Assembly: GCF_003287285.1 (NCBI RefSeq)
Contig: NZ_QMIG01000037.1
Coordinates: forward strand, 1-43,488
DNA: 43,488 nucleotides
Source: Phytoactinopolyspora halophila
Lineage (GTDB): Bacteria; Actinomycetota; Actinomycetes; Jiangellales; Jiangellaceae
Reading direction: 5' to 3'
The notes below the pieces were generated by a model. That model was not told the DNA's origin. It saw only the letters and a list, made by a program, of their open reading frames with translations, and searched no databases. Of this stretch, positions 17,870-31,388 are shown piece by piece. Positions within the stretch are counted from its first letter, which is position 1; each line of letters begins with the position of its first letter. The position numbers and the translations under genes are program-made.

Positions 17870-20800
17870 TCAGGTGTACGAACCGAAATCGTAGTCCTCG
17901 AGACGTACGGCTTCGCCCGAACCCTGGCCGAACTCATAGTCGGAATAATCGGAGCCGTAGTCGACCATCGAATACATGGCCGCCTTGGCCTCCTCCGTGG
18001 GCTCCACACGCAGATTCCGGTATCGCGGGAGCCCGGTTCCGGCTGGAATGAGCTTACCCAGGATCACGTTCTCCTTCAGCCCGATCAACGGATCGGACTT
18101 GGCGTTGATCGCCGCCTCGGTCAGCACTCGCGTCGTCTCCTGGAACGACGCTGCCGACAGCCACGAATCGGTCGCCAGCGACGCCTTCGTGATACCCATC
18201 AGCTGGGGCCGCCCGGAGGCCGGCTGGCCACCTTCCGCGACCACCCGGCGGTTCTCCTCTTCGAACCGCACCCGCTCGACGAGCTCACCTGGCAGCAAGT
18301 TCGTGTCGCCACTCTCCAGCACGGTGATCCTGCGAAGCATCTGCCGCACGATGATCTCGATGTGCTTGTCGTGGATCGACACACCTTGCGACCGGTAGAC
18401 CTCCTGCACCTGATCGGTGAGGTAGATCTGCACCGAGCGCTGTCCTTGCACTCGCAGGATGTCGTGCGGATCCGCGGTACCGGAGTGCAGGAGCTCGCCG
18501 ACATCGACGTGATCGCCGTCCTGGACCCTCCACTGAGCGATGCCCGGTCCCCGGCGGTTGCTCCACTCGTAGACCCGGCGGCTGATGGGGAAGGACTGTT
18601 CGTCCGTGCCGTCATCCGGCACGATGATCACGCGCGCTCCCCTGCCGTCCTCTTCGACACGTACCCGACCGGACACCTCGGCGATAGGAGACTTACCCTT
18701 CGGGGCCCGGGCTTCGAAGAGCTCGACGACACGGGGAAGACCGTGCGTGATGTCTTCACCCGCGACACCACCGGTGTGGAACGTACGCATGGTGAGCTGG
18801 GTACCCGGTTCGCCGATCGACTGTGCAGCGATGATCCCGACTGCTTCGCCGACGTCCACCAGCTTGCCCGTGGCCAGCGACCGGCCGTAGCAGACCGCGC
18901 ACACTCCGGTCTTGCTCTCACACGTGAGCACGCTTCGGACTCGAACCTTCTCGATGCCGTTCTGCACCAGGTACTTGATCTGGACATCGCCGACATCGTC
19001 ACCTGCCGACGCGAGACGCGTGCCGTCTTCCGCCACGATGTCTTCGGCAAGTGCCCGTGCATAGACCGATGTCTCCGCCAGCTCGGCGACCGACAGCGTC
19101 CCGTTCGCATCGCGACTCGCGATCGGCAGGTTGAGCCCACGCTCGGTGCCGCAATCGACTTCACGGATGATGATGTCTTGCGAGACATCGACGAGACGCC
19201 GGGTCAGGTAACCCGAGTCCGCCGTACGCAGCGCCGTGTCGGCCAGACCCTTACGGGCACCGTGCGTGGAGATGAAGAACTCCAGCACCGACAGCCCCTC
19301 ACGGAAACTGGACTTGATAGGCCGTGGGATGGTGTCACCCCGTGGGTTTGCCACCAGGCCACGCATGCCGGCGAGCTGCCGGATCTGCATCCAGTTACCA
19401 CGCGCACCGGCATGCACCATCCGGTGGATCGAATTCGACGACACGAAGGACTCACGCATCGCCTCGTCGACCCGGTTGGTTGCCTCGGTCCAGATATCGA
19501 TGAGCTCTTCACGGCGCTCGCCGTCGGAGATCACACCCCGATTGAAGTTTCGCTCGACCTTGTCTGCCTTGGACTCGAACTCTTCGAGGATGTTCTGCTT
19601 GGTGGGCGGCGCCACGACGTCAGAGACGGCAATCGTCACACCGGAGCGGGTGGCCCAGTAGAAGCCGGCCTCCTTCAGCGCATCCAGAGTCGAGGCGACT
19701 TCCGTCTTCTGGTACCGCTCGGCGAGATCGTTGACGATCTCTCCCAGACGCCCCTTGTCGACCTCGTTGTTGATGTAGGGGTAATCATCCGGAAGCATCT
19801 CGTTGAACAGGGCCCGGCCCAGCGTCGTCGACATCGTCAACTGTTGACCTGGCTCCCAGCCGTCCGGTTGCTCCACGCCGTCCGGCAGCCTTCCCGGAGT
19901 GACACGGATGCGAATCGGCGCCTGCAACGCCAGCTCGCCCTTATCGAAGGCGTTGATGGCCTCCGCCGTAGACTCGAATGCCCGTCCTTCGCCTACCAGG
20001 TCCTCGCCCTCGCTCGTGAGGACATAGAGACCCAACACCATGTCCTGCGTTGGCATGGTGACCGGGCGACCGTCCGCAGGCTTGAGGATGTTGTTGCTGG
20101 ACAACATGAGAACCCGGGCTTCGGCCTGGGCCTCTGCCGACAGCGGCAAGTGAACAGCCATCTGGTCGCCGTCGAAGTCCGCGTTGAAGGCGGTACACAC
20201 GAGCGGGTGGATCTGAACGGCCTTACCTTCAATCAGCTGTGGTTCAAAGGCCTGGATACCCAGTCGATGTAGCGTCGGCGCGCGGTTGAGCATCACCGGA
20301 TGTTCAGCGATGACCTCTTCGAGCACATCCCAGACGATCGGACGCGCACGCTCCACCATGCGCTTGGCGCTCTTGATGTTCTGGGCGTGCGATAGGTCCA
20401 CCAACCGCTTCATGACGAACGGCTTGAAGAGCTCGATCGCCATACCCTTCGGCAGGCCACACTGGTGCAGCTTGAGCTGAGGCCCGACGACGATCACCGA
20501 ACGGCCGGAGTAATCCACACGCTTACCGAGCAGGTTCTGCCGGAATCGGCCCTGCTTGCCCTTAAGCATGTCGGAAATCGACTTCAACGGCCGATTTCCC
20601 GGTCCGGTCACCGGACGCCCCCGGCGTCCGTTGTCGAACAACGCATCGACGGATTCCTGAAGCATCCGCTTCTCGTTGTTCACGATGATCTCCGGCGCCC
20701 CGAGATCGAGCAGCCGCTTGAGCCGGTTGTTCCGGTTGATCACTCGGCGATACAAATCGTTGAGGTCGCTCGTGGCGAACCGGCCGCCGTCGAGCTGCAC

Positions 20801-21781
20801 CATCGGACGAAGATCCGGCGGCATGACCGGCACGGCGTCCAGCACCATGCCTCGCGGGTCGTTGCGTGTGGTCAGGAACGGGGAGACGACCTTGAGCCGC
20901 TTAAGCGCACGCGTCTTCTTCTGTCCTTTTCCGCTACGGATGATCTCCCGCAGCCGTTCCGCCTCGGCGTCGAGATCGAAGTTCTCCAACCGTTCCTTGA
21001 TCGCCTGGGCACCCATACCGCCCTGGAAATAGGCGCCGAAACGATCCCGCATCTCGCGGTAGAGCATCTCGTCACCCTCGAGGTCTTGGACCTTGAGAGT
21101 GCGGAACCTCTCCCAGACGGCGTTCAGCCGATCGATCTCGGAGTCGGCGCGCTTGCGGATCTGGCTCATCTCCCGCTCGGCCGACTCCTTGACCTTGCGG
21201 CGCACATCGCCCTTGGCGCCCTCGGCCTCGAGCTCGGCGAGATCGGACTCCAGCTTCTTGTGCCGGGCCTCGATGTCGGTATCCCTGCGCTGTTCGATCT
21301 GCTTGCGCTCGACATCGATCTGCCCCTCCAGCGACGACAGGTCTCGATGCCGGGCATCTTCGTCGACCCACGTGATCATGTAGGCAGCGAAGTAAATGAC
21401 CTTCTCAAGGTCCTTGGGCGCGAGGTCGAGCAGGTACCCCAGACGCGAAGGAACTCCCTTGAAGTACCAGATGTGGGTCACCGGTGCCGCGAGCTCGATG
21501 TGACCCATCCGCTCCCGACGGACCTTGGCCCGGGTGACCTCGACACCACAGCGTTCGCAGATGATGCCCTTGAATCGGACACGCTTGTATTTACCGCAGT
21601 AGCACTCCCAATCCCGGGTGGGGCCGAAGATCTTCTCACAGAAGAGGCCGTCCTTTTCCGGCTTGAGCGTGCGGTAGTTGATTGTCTCCGGCTTCTTGAC
21701 CTCGCCATGCGACCAGTCACGGATGCTGTCCGCTGTGGCGAGGCCAATGCGCAGCTCGTCGAAGAAGTTGACGTCGAGCAC
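17870..21781 (-). CDS. rpoC: DNA-directed RNA polymerase subunit beta'
   Basis: Largest RNA polymerase subunit, 1303 residues. Zinc site 1 is C60, C62, C75 and C78 (WECYCGKYK and ICERCGVEV). The catalytic magnesium motif NADFDGDQM has Asp535, Asp537 and Asp539. Zinc site 2 cysteines lie in [19 protein letters not shown]. Residues about 140-235 form a charged coiled-coil insertion ([20 protein letters not shown] and following), which is a known actinobacterial feature of beta'. GTG start at 21781 has AGAAGGA five bases upstream. It follows rpoB after 49 bases and is ended by a strong hairpin. Confidence 0.98.
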   Translation of the reverse strand: MLDVNFFDELRIGLATADSIRDWSHGEVKKPETINYRTLKPEKDGLFCEKIFGPTRDWECYCGKYKRVRFKGIICERCGVEVTRAKVRRERMGHIELAAPVTHIWYFKGVPSRLGYLLDLAPKDLEKVIYFAAYMITWVDEDARHRDLSSLEGQIDVERKQIEQRRDTDIEARHKKLESDLAELEAEGAKGDVRRKVKESAEREMSQIRKRADSEIDRLNAVWERFRTLKVQDLEGDEMLYREMRDRFGAYFQGGMGAQAIKERLENFDLDAEAERLREIIRSGKGQKKTRALKRLKVVSPFLTTRNDPRGMVLDAVPVMPPDLRPMVQLDGGRFATSDLNDLYRRVINRNNRLKRLLDLGAPEIIVNNEKRMLQESVDALFDNGRRGRPVTGPGNRPLKSISDMLKGKQGRFRQNLLGKRVDYSGRSVIVVGPQLKLHQCGLPKGMAIELFKPFVMKRLVDLSHAQNIKSAKRMVERARPIVWDVLEEVIAEHPVMLNRAPTLHRLGIQAFEPQLIEGKAVQIHPLVCTAFNADFDGDQMAVHLPLSAEAQAEARVLMLSSNNILKPADGRPVTMPTQDMVLGLYVLTSEGEDLVGEGRAFESTAEAINAFDKGELALQAPIRIRVTPGRLPDGVEQPDGWEPGQQLTMSTTLGRALFNEMLPDDYPYINNEVDKGRLGEIVNDLAERYQKTEVASTLDALKEAGFYWATRSGVTIAVSDVVAPPTKQNILEEFESKADKVERNFNRGVISDGERREELIDIWTEATNRVDEAMRESFVSSNSIHRMVHAGARGNWMQIRQLAGMRGLVANPRGDTIPRPIKSSFREGLSVLEFFISTHGARKGLADTALRTADSGYLTRRLVDVSQDIIIREVDCGTERGLNLPIASRDANGTLSVAELAETSVYARALAEDIVAEDGTRLASAGDDVGDVQIKYLVQNGIEKVRVRSVLTCESKTGVCAVCYGRSLATGKLVDVGEAVGIIAAQSIGEPGTQLTMRTFHTGGVAGEDITHGLPRVVELFEARAPKGKSPIAEVSGRVRVEEDGRGARVIIVPDDGTDEQSFPISRRVYEWSNRRGPGIAQWRVQDGDHVDVGELLHSGTADPHDILRVQGQRSVQIYLTDQVQEVYRSQGVSIHDKHIEIIVRQMLRRITVLESGDTNLLPGELVERVRFEEENRRVVAEGGQPASGRPQLMGITKASLATDSWLSAASFQETTRVLTEAAINAKSDPLIGLKENVILGKLIPAGTGLPRYRNLRVEPTEEAKAAMYSMVDYGSDYSDYEFGQGSGEAVRLEDYDFGSYT

Positions 21782-21830
21782 GTGGTTCCTTCTCTCAGAT
21801 CAGTCTGTGTTCGAAAGCGAGCGGTCGGCC

Positions 21831-25325
<3,495 letters not shown>

Positions 25326-25407
25326 ACGGTCGGATTCAATCGCGTTGATCAGCTATGCACAGACCTCACCCGTACAGACGACAGGGCAGAGGACAGCGCA
25401 AAGTCGC

Positions 25408-25437
25408 AGTCTAGCCTACAAGGCTCACTGCTGTCGA
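25408..25437 (-). promoter_or_regulatory. candidate rpoB promoter
   Basis: On the minus strand TCGACA (25432-25437, 5/6 to TTGACA) is separated by 18 bases from TAGACT (25408-25413, 4/6 to TATAAT). Transcription would start near 25400, about 75 bases before the rpoB GTG. The 316-base gap between rpoB and rplL (25326-25641) contains this site and the rplL terminator and otherwise no feature I can support. Confidence 0.45.
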
Positions 25438-25588
25438 GTGGCGGCCCATCTCTCGTTTCAGGACGCTTCCTATCGTGCCTTCATCGCTGCATGAAGGATC
25501 TCCCGGACGTATCGCCCAAGTCAAGGACCCTGCGCACGCGCCACGTGTCCGGCCTCTGACGATCCGGCCCAGCATGTGGAAAGTAGGC

Positions 25589-25624
25589 GACGGGGACCCG
25601 GCACCGTGCGGCCGGGTCCCCGTC
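25589..25624 (-). terminator. rplJL terminator
   Basis: A perfect 14-bp stem, GACGGGGACCCGGC (25589-25602) and its complement (25611-25624), closes an 8-base loop 17 bases after the rplL stop. There is no long U-run, but the hairpin is very stable and correctly placed. It separates rplJL from rpoBC, which therefore probably have mostly separate transcripts here. Confidence 0.8.
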
Positions 25625-25641
25625 ACGCAAGAGGCATGTGC

Positions 25642-26034
25642 CTACTTGATGGTCACCGTCGCGCCAGCGCCTTCGAGTGCCTCCTTGGCCTGATCGGCCG
25701 TCTCCTTGTTGACCTTCTCGAGGAGCGGCTTCGGCACCTCTTCGACGAGGTCCTTGGCTTCCTTCAGGCCGAGGTTCGTCAGGCCACGAACTTCCTTGAT
25801 GACCTGGATCTTCTTGTCGCCGGCCGAATCGAGCACGACGTCGAACTCGTCCTGCTCCTCGACCTCTTCCGCTTCTTCGCCTCCGCCCGCAGCGGCACCG
25901 CCTGCCGCAACGGTCACCGGAGCAGCAGCGGTGACCTCGAAGGTCTCCTCGAACTTCTTGACGAACTCCGAGAGCTCGATCAAGGACATCTCCTTGAATG
26001 CATCCAGGAGCTCATCGGTGCTGAGCTTCGCCAT
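25642..26034 (-). CDS. rplL: 50S ribosomal protein L7/L12
   Basis: Acidic stalk protein that recruits translation GTPases. The 130 residues have the N-terminal dimerisation helices ([20 protein letters not shown]), an Ala/Gly-rich hinge extended with acidic residues ([18 protein letters not shown]) and the C-terminal domain with [20 protein letters not shown] and [13 protein letters not shown] start at 26034. It follows rplJ after 76 bases and is followed by a strong hairpin. Confidence 0.97.
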   Translation of the reverse strand: MAKLSTDELLDAFKEMSLIELSEFVKKFEETFEVTAAAPVTVAAGGAAAGGGEEAEEVEEQDEFDVVLDSAGDKKIQVIKEVRGLTNLGLKEAKDLVEEVPKPLLEKVNKETADQAKEALEGAGATVTIK

Positions 26035-26110
26035 GGTGGCGGGTTCCTTTCTCGTGTTCGGCTAACGCCGGATCTGGTGCTGGGTTGCCCCGGTCACGTT
26101 TCCCAACCGG

Positions 26111-26665
26111 TCAACCCTCGTCGTTGCTCTCCTTCGCGGAAGCGTCGCCGCCTTCCTCGACCTTCTGGCGGAGCGCGTCGACCACGCGGGCCGTCTGGGA
26201 CAGTGGCGCGGCGAAGAGCGAAGCTGCGTTTTGCGTGGACGCCTTCAGCGCGCCGGCCAGCCTGGCCAACAAGACCTCACGCGACTCGAGGTCGGCGAGC
26301 CTCTTGATCTCGTCCGGCGTGACCGGCGAGCCATCGAACAGGCCGCCTTTCACGTCGAGAGCAGGGTGACTCTTGGCGAAGTCACGCAAGCCCTTGGCCA
26401 CCGCGACCGGATCGCCCTTGACAAAGGCGATGGCTGACGGGCCTTCGAGATAGTCCTCGATCCCGTCCACCCCGGCCTCCTTGGCCGCGAGCTTGGTCAG
26501 CGTGTTCTTCACCACCGTGTACGACGCGTCCCCACCGAGAGAACGGCGCAGCTCCGTCATCTCCTTGACGGAGAGGCCGCGATATTCGGTCAACACGACG
26601 GCCGACGAGCTCCGGAACTCCTCGGCCAACTCGGCGACCGCGGCTGCCTTCTCAGCCCTCGCCAT
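26111..26665 (-). CDS. rplJ: 50S ribosomal protein L10
   Basis: Base of the L7/L12 stalk; in many bacteria the L10-L12 complex binds its own leader mRNA and represses translation. The 184 residues begin [20 protein letters not shown] and include [20 protein letters not shown] and the C-terminal helix that binds L12 dimers. The ATG at 26665 has AAGGAG close upstream; the longer open frame upstream reads through the leader and is rejected. Confidence 0.96.
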   Translation of the reverse strand: MARAEKAAAVAELAEEFRSSSAVVLTEYRGLSVKEMTELRRSLGGDASYTVVKNTLTKLAAKEAGVDGIEDYLEGPSAIAFVKGDPVAVAKGLRDFAKSHPALDVKGGLFDGSPVTPDEIKRLADLESREVLLARLAGALKASTQNAASLFAAPLSQTARVVDALRQKVEEGGDASAKESNDEG

Positions 26666-26901
26666 GGGACTCCTTATGACGTACGAATAGGTCGGTGCTG
26701 TCGACCACCGGATCTCGAGATCACGTTCGACATCGATCGATCTCAACAAGCCCGAACACGAAAAAGGCCCCGAGCGCAGGGCACGGGGCGGCTGTCATGT
26801 AGATAGACATGACACGTCGTCTTACGTACACCTGCGCAGGCCGTCCACATGCAGCGGAACCTTCGTCGTGCCCTGGGACACGAAACCGGCGGTCTTCGGC
26901 G
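26666..26901 (-). promoter_or_regulatory. L10 leader (rplJL 5' UTR autoregulatory region)
   Basis: A ~236-base untranslated leader runs from the predicted start near 26901 to rplJ. It shows the pieces expected of the ribosomal protein L10 leader family: conserved strings such as CCGAAGACCGCCGG, GAAGGTTCCGCTGCATG and GGACGGCCTGCGCAGGTG on the minus strand, then AAGTAAGACGACG-like sequence, an 8-bp hairpin (26793-26814) and a terminator-like hairpin. In the known family L10-L12 binding to a kink-turn in this leader controls expression. The 411-base gap between rplJ and the hydrolase gene holds this leader, its promoter and a large palindrome. Confidence 0.8.
26761..26789 (-). terminator. attenuator hairpin in the L10 leader
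   Basis: On the minus strand GCCCCG (from 26789-26784) pairs with CGGGGC (26772-26767) and is followed by CUUUUU (26766-26761). This is a canonical intrinsic terminator with a U-tract inside the 5' leader, about 95 bases before the rplJ ATG, so it most likely acts as an attenuator controlling read-through into rplJL. Confidence 0.75.
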
Positions 26902-26907
26902 TTTGTC

Positions 26908-26936
26908 ATCATACGGCCGACGGCTCCGGTTCACAA
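26908..26936 (-). promoter_or_regulatory. rplJL promoter
   Basis: On the minus strand TTGTGA (26931-26936) and TATGAT (26908-26913, 5/6 to TATAAT) are separated by exactly 17 bases. Transcription would begin near 26901. It is the best vegetative-type promoter I can see in the window. The near edge of the 88-bp palindrome lies 35 bases upstream of the -35 hexamer. Confidence 0.7.
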
Positions 26937-26971
26937 AATGCTCGAACTCCCCACCCCACCGAGCCACCCCA

Positions 26972-27059
26972 GAATGATCATGTTTGGTACGTTTTCTCGG
27001 GCCGTACTACGTCTATAGACGTGTTATGGCCCGAGAAAACGTACCAAACATGATCATTC
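26972..27059. repeat. 88-bp near-perfect palindrome
   Basis: The outer arms 26972-27003 and 27028-27059 are perfectly complementary over 32 bases; the left arm begins GAATGATCATGTTTGGTACG and ends TCTCGGGCC. The centre ACGTCTATAGACGT (27009-27022) is itself a perfect palindrome with the same centre (between 27015 and 27016). Over all 44 pairs only three fail, at 27004, 27007 and 27008 and their partners. It begins 17 bases after the stop of the minus-strand hydrolase gene. It is much more AT-rich than its surroundings and has no terminal U-run on either strand. Confidence 0.95.
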
Positions 27060-27076
27060 GGAAAAGGGGGAGCGGG

Positions 27077-28852
27077 TTACCAGAGGCGAGTGTCGTCTTC
27101 CAGATCGAACGACTGTACGTTCCCGCGCAGTTCGTCCAGGCGTTCTTCCGACCAGCGATGGTCGGGCGGTGCCACGTGGAGCCACGCGTCGACGAGCTCG
27201 CCACCATAGTTGTGCGCATGGCCCTCGGGCATCAGGCCAGACACCGCCATATCGGCAGTGAGCTGCCAGAACGTCACGAAGGGATACCAGTTGAAGTGTG
27301 GCAGCACATCCTCACCGGGCGGCTCGCGTAGCCAATCCGGCTCTGCCCAGATCAGTTCGGGAGACCAGAACGCCACCGGATCGGAAGCGTGCTGCAAGAA
27401 CAACACTCTGGGCTCTTCCCAGCCCGTCGTATCGAGTGGCTGGTGCCAACCGCCCCAGAACCGGACCGTCTGCCCTCCCTCATACACCGGCAGCCGCTCC
27501 AGCGATCCGGGTTCCCGGTTCCGGGTGACCTCTTCTCGTAGCGGGTGCCATCGTGGAGAACCGACCCAGAGAGCGCCGTCAATCTTCGTCCCCAGCTCGT
27601 CGAGGTCTTCGAACGCGGCCGCGCTCCCCACAGCGCCAAAGCTCTCTCCGTAGACGAGCAACCGCGGCCGGGAGTCCTCCGGAAGCCGGGACCAACGTTC
27701 GTAAACGGCGTCGAAGAGTTCCTCACCGGAGATCTCCACCTGTTCGCGTTCGGCCAGGAACGAGAGCCAGCTCGGCAAGTACGAGTACTGGATCGAGACG
27801 ATCGCGCTGTCACCGTTGTACAAGTACTCGAGGGCGTCGGCTGCTGCGTCGTCGACCCATCCGGTCCCCGTTGGCGTGACGACCACCAGCACTTCACGTT
27901 CGAAGCCGCCCGCGCGTTCGAGCTCTCGCACCGCGAGCGACGCCAGCCCCGGTGCCGTTTCGGCCGATTCCATGCCGATGTAGGTCCGTACCGGATCCAG
28001 AGCTGGGCGCCCGCTGAACTCTTCGAGCTCGGCCGCCGTCGGCCCATCGGAGATGAACTCTCTCCCTTTACGGCCCAACGAATCCCAGGTGACCAGCGAG
28101 TCGGGGCCACCGGAGTGAGTGGTGACCGGTGGCGGCCCGCGCTGTGCATCCGTGACTTGATTGATCGCCGCGAACGCGTTGTTGGCCACACCGAGCAACG
28201 ACGGATACAGCACGCCGGTCCACGACCAGAACACGATCCCGGCCACGGCGAGTGCGGACCCGACGACGGCCACCGGGATCGGGACCCAGCGGGACAGGAT
28301 CCGGCCCAGCCAACGTGACGCTCCCCGCAACAACCTCCCTATCGCCAGGAGCCCGACGAATAGGAGGAACGAGAAGAGCAAGATGAGCAAGTAGTGGCTC
28401 GGCCCCGGGCTCCCCACGTCCATGAGCTCCCGGAGTTCACTCTGCCAGCGGGCGGAGGCCACCAGGTACCAGGCAGACCAGCCGGCGACGTTGATGCCCA
28501 ACAAGGTCCACGCGATCAGGACGGTCCGCCGATCCGGCCGCCAGCCTCGTCTGACACGTCGGACGGCGAACCGGATGATGGCGCCGATGAGGGCGCCGAT
28601 GGTATAGCCCACCGCCGCGGTGACACCGGTAACGAGCGCCTGGTAATACCACGTCCGGGGCAGCAGCGAGGGTGTCAGTGACCAGGCGAAAAACGACGCC
28701 GCCCCGACGACACCGGCAAAGTCCAGACGAAGCCACGTCAGCAGCGGTCCGATGACCGGAAGCCGGAGAATCGCCGCGAACTGCCGTTCGACGGCGGGAA
28801 GCTGGCGCCACAACGGCTCCGCGCGCTCATACAGCGCGGACCTCATCGACAT
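27077..28852 (-). CDS. membrane-anchored alpha/beta hydrolase family protein
   Basis: The 591-residue protein resembles the family with an alpha/beta-hydrolase N-terminal membrane domain and a C-terminal catalytic domain (Abhydrolase_9 type); substrate unknown. Residues ~45-235 contain four or five hydrophobic helices (for example SLLPRTWYYQALVTGVTAAV and LLILLFSFLLFVGLLAIGRL). The C-terminal half has the nucleophile elbow GESFG with Ser404; Asp491 (HASDPVAFW) and His545 or His547 (EGHAHNYGG) are candidates for the rest of the triad, an inference from order. The ATG at 28852 has AAGGG eight bases upstream, better than the GTG at 28861. It lies alone between rplA and rplJ, where many bacteria have no gene. 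Confidence 0.85.
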   Translation of the reverse strand: MSMRSALYERAEPLWRQLPAVERQFAAILRLPVIGPLLTWLRLDFAGVVGAASFFAWSLTPSLLPRTWYYQALVTGVTAAVGYTIGALIGAIIRFAVRRVRRGWRPDRRTVLIAWTLLGINVAGWSAWYLVASARWQSELRELMDVGSPGPSHYLLILLFSFLLFVGLLAIGRLLRGASRWLGRILSRWVPIPVAVVGSALAVAGIVFWSWTGVLYPSLLGVANNAFAAINQVTDAQRGPPPVTTHSGGPDSLVTWDSLGRKGREFISDGPTAAELEEFSGRPALDPVRTYIGMESAETAPGLASLAVRELERAGGFEREVLVVVTPTGTGWVDDAAADALEYLYNGDSAIVSIQYSYLPSWLSFLAEREQVEISGEELFDAVYERWSRLPEDSRPRLLVYGESFGAVGSAAAFEDLDELGTKIDGALWVGSPRWHPLREEVTRNREPGSLERLPVYEGGQTVRFWGGWHQPLDTTGWEEPRVLFLQHASDPVAFWSPELIWAEPDWLREPPGEDVLPHFNWYPFVTFWQLTADMAVSGLMPEGHAHNYGGELVDAWLHVAPPDHRWSEERLDELRGNVQSFDLEDDTRLW

Positions 28853-28872
28853 GCGTGCCACCCTTGCGAGAA

Positions 28873-28915
28873 CGCCGGGCTCGGTGGAGCTGACCGCGCC
28901 AGCCCGAGCCCGGCG
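28873..28915 (-). terminator. hairpin after rplA
   Basis: A perfect 12-bp stem (28873-28884 with 28904-28915) starts CGCCGGGCTCGG and has a 19-base loop. It lies in the 69-base spacer between the rplA stop and the hydrolase start, on the shared strand. No U-run follows. It probably ends most of the secE-nusG-rplK-rplA transcript. Confidence 0.65.
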
Positions 28916-28921
28916 GAGGGG

Positions 28922-29632
28922 TCACGCGCCGGCCGGTCGCGGCACGCGAACCTTGCTGGGATCGATGGGGATGCCTGGACCCATCGTCGACGTGATCGTT
29001 GCCCGCTTCAGATAACGGCCTTTGGAGGACGCCGGCTTGAGCCGCACGATCTCCTCGATCGCTGCGTTGTAGTTCTCGAGCAACGCCTCATCGGAGAACG
29101 AGGCTTTGCCGATCACAAAGTGGAGATTGGCGTGGCGGTCCACCCGAAATTCGATCTTGCCGCCTTTGATGTCACTCACAGCTTTGGCGACGTCGACCGT
29201 GACAGTACCGGTTTTCGGATTCGGCATCAGGCCGCGCGGACCGAGGACACGGCCCAGACGGCCGACCTTGCCCATCATGTCGGGGGTCGCGACGACCGCA
29301 TCGAAGTCGAGCCGGCCACCTTGTACTTCCTCGATCAGCTCGTCGCCGCCGACGATGTCGGCGCCAGCGTCGCTCGCCTCCTGAGCTTTCGGCCCGGCGG
29401 CGAAGACCAGGACCCGGGCGGTCTTGCCGGTGCCGTGCGGGAGGTTGACCGTGCCACGGACCATCTGGTCCGCCTTGCGGGGGTCGACACCGAGTCGTAT
29501 CGCCACCTCGATCGTGGCGTCGTACTTGGTGACGGAGGTCTCTTTCGCCAGGCGGATCGCCTCGGCGGCGGTGTAGAGGCGGCCGCGATCGATCTTCTCG
29601 GCGGCTGCCCGGTAGGCCTTGCTGCGCTTCAT
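28922..29632 (-). CDS. rplA: 50S ribosomal protein L1
   Basis: Protein of the mobile L1 stalk that moves deacylated tRNA out of the E site; in E. coli it represses its own rplKA mRNA. The 236 residues include [40 protein letters not shown]-type segment and the L1 signature [24 protein letters not shown] start at 29632, 92 bases after rplK. Confidence 0.97.
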   Translation of the reverse strand: MKRSKAYRAAAEKIDRGRLYTAAEAIRLAKETSVTKYDATIEVAIRLGVDPRKADQMVRGTVNLPHGTGKTARVLVFAAGPKAQEASDAGADIVGGDELIEEVQGGRLDFDAVVATPDMMGKVGRLGRVLGPRGLMPNPKTGTVTVDVAKAVSDIKGGKIEFRVDRHANLHFVIGKASFSDEALLENYNAAIEEIVRLKPASSKGRYLKRATITSTMGPGIPIDPSKVRVPRPAGA

Positions 29633-29724
29633 CGATACTCCTCAAGTGTGTGGAGGTGTGGTACGGGCTAGCGCTGCCCTTCCACAAGCTGGGCAATCCG
29701 CATCGCCCAGCGCGAGCTGTACAT

Positions 29725-30156
29725 CTACTCGTTGATCTTTACGCCCATCTGGCGCGCGGTTCCAGCGACAATCTTCTCGGCAGCGTCGAGGTCATCCGTA
29801 TTGAGATCCGGCATCTTCTGCTCGGCGATACCACGGATCTGATCACGCGTGACCGTGCCGACCTTGTTCCGGTGCGGCTCGCTGGAACCCTTATCCACGC
29901 CAGCCGCCTTCAAGATCAGCTTGGCTGCCGGTGGCGTCTTGGTGACGAACGTGAACGAGCGGTCTTCGTAGACCGTGATCTCGACCGGCACGACGTTGCC
30001 ACGCTGAGCCTCGGTGGCTGCATTGTAGGCCTTGCAAAACTCCATGATGTTCACGCCGTGCTGACCGAGCGCCGGGCCGACGGGCGGCGCGGGCGTGGCC
30101 TGACCGGCCTGGATCTGGAGCTTGATCAGGCCTGCGACTTTCTTCTTCGCGGGCAT
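29725..30156 (-). CDS. rplK: 50S ribosomal protein L11
   Basis: Stalk-base protein at the GTPase-associated centre, needed for stringent activation of RelA and part of the thiostrepton binding site. The 143 residues start [20 protein letters not shown] and contain the proline-rich segment [20 protein letters not shown] with the helix-switch prolines intact, and end with [14 protein letters not shown] start at 30156. Confidence 0.97.
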   Translation of the reverse strand: MPAKKKVAGLIKLQIQAGQATPAPPVGPALGQHGVNIMEFCKAYNAATEAQRGNVVPVEITVYEDRSFTFVTKTPPAAKLILKAAGVDKGSSEPHRNKVGTVTRDQIRGIAEQKMPDLNTDDLDAAEKIVAGTARQMGVKINE

Positions 30157-30219
30157 CTTCTCGGGTCCTCTTCGTTCCTCGTTGGTCGTGGACGGCTCGG
30201 GCCGCCCCGTAGCACCCTG

Positions 30220-30993
30220 CTACAGCTTCTGAATCTGGTTGAACGAGAGCTCGACCGGCGTCTCGCGACCGAAGATCTCGACCAGGCCCTTGACCTTCTG
30301 CGAATCGGTGTTGATCTCGTTGATGGTCGCATGCAGCGTGGCAAACGGACCATCGACGACCATCACCGAATCACCGACCTGGAAGTCGACGACCTCCACC
30401 GGCTTCTTCTCGTCCGTCGTCTTCTTGACCGGCTCCTTGATCTCCGGCGCGAGCCACCGCTCGACCTCGGACAGCGTCAGCGGCAACGGTTCATGCCCGT
30501 GCCCGACGAATCCGGTGACGGCCGGCGTGTGACGGACCGCGGCCCAAGACTCGTCCGTCATCTCCATTCGCACGAGCACGTAACCGGGAAAGCGATTGCG
30601 CTTGACCATGCGCCGCTGCCCGCCCTTGATTTCGGCTACTTCCTCGGTCGGCACCTCGACCTCGAAGATGTAGTCCTCCATGTTGAGGCTGACGATCCGG
30701 TTCTCCAGATTCAGCCGGACACGGTTCTCCATACCGGAGTACGTCTGGATCACGTACCATTCGCCCGGCTTGGCCCGAAGGGCGCGGCGAAACTCCGCGA
30801 GCGGGTCTTCTTCCTCGCCCTCCGCTTCGTCGCTCTCCGCGCTGGACGAGCTCACCGAATCCGGTGCCTCGGCGGCGCCTTCCTGGCCGCCGACGTCCTC
30901 CACGGCCGGGGCGTCAGACTCTGCGCCGGTCACGTCCTGCTCCGGCTCCATCGCGGCAGCCTCGTCGTCGATGGGCGTGTGCTGTTCGGACAC
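30220..30993 (-). CDS. nusG: transcription termination/antitermination protein NusG
   Basis: Transcription factor that binds RNA polymerase by its N-terminal domain and S10 or Rho by its KOW domain. The product has an acidic Ser/Glu-rich N-terminal extension (~70 residues, common in actinobacteria), then the NGN domain ([20 protein letters not shown] and [16 protein letters not shown]) and the C-terminal KOW domain ([20 protein letters not shown]). I prefer the GTG at 30993 ([12 protein letters not shown]): the 12 codons before it mainly encode a translated AGGAGGAAGAAG. An ATG at 31029, without a Shine-Dalgarno, is the alternative. Confidence 0.95.
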   Translation of the reverse strand: MSEQHTPIDDEAAAMEPEQDVTGAESDAPAVEDVGGQEGAAEAPDSVSSSSAESDEAEGEEEDPLAEFRRALRAKPGEWYVIQTYSGMENRVRLNLENRIVSLNMEDYIFEVEVPTEEVAEIKGGQRRMVKRNRFPGYVLVRMEMTDESWAAVRHTPAVTGFVGHGHEPLPLTLSEVERWLAPEIKEPVKKTTDEKKPVEVVDFQVGDSVMVVDGPFATLHATINEINTDSQKVKGLVEIFGRETPVELSFNQIQKL

Positions 30994-31036
30994 GGTGCGG
31001 ACTTCTTCCTCCTGGTAGCTTTCCTGCATGGGCGGG

Positions 31037-31285
31037 TCAGCCGAATATCTCGATTATCGCCCAGCCGAAGCCCAGGTCGAGCACGGAGACGATGGCAATC
31101 ATGATCGCGACGAACACGAGCACCACCGCCGTATACGTCAACAGCTGCTGGCGCGTCGGGTAGACGACCTTGCGAAGCTCGGCCACCACCTGCCGGACCC
31201 ACAGCGACAGGCGCGCGATCGGCCCGCGCCGCCTCGGCTGACGCGGACGGTCGGGCGTGGCGGTCTGACCGCTCGTCTCCGTCAC
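31037..31285 (-). CDS. secE: preprotein translocase subunit SecE
   Basis: Small essential membrane subunit that clamps SecY. The 82-residue single-span form has a basic amphipathic segment ([20 protein letters not shown]) with the conserved EL(R/K)KVxWP-like motif, followed by one hydrophobic helix (about residues 48-72). GTG start at 31285 has GAGG seven bases upstream. It sits between tRNA-Trp and nusG, as in many bacteria. Confidence 0.95.
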   Translation of the reverse strand: MTETSGQTATPDRPRQPRRRGPIARLSLWVRQVVAELRKVVYPTRQQLLTYTAVVLVFVAIMIAIVSVLDLGFGWAIIEIFG

Positions 31286-31388
31286 GTACTTACCTCGCTT
31301 GATCCTGGATTTTCACCGCCCACGCGGGGCGGTAGCTGGTGCCGGCACGGCCGCCACGCCGCGTCCGGGACGCGGCACTGGCGACCAG

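Noticed and set aside
17798-20272. Long plus-strand open frame (824 codons) opposite rpoC
   Set aside because: It is antisense to a clearly conserved RNA polymerase gene; long antisense frames are expected in GC-rich DNA, and the translation is low-complexity with no recognisable domain.
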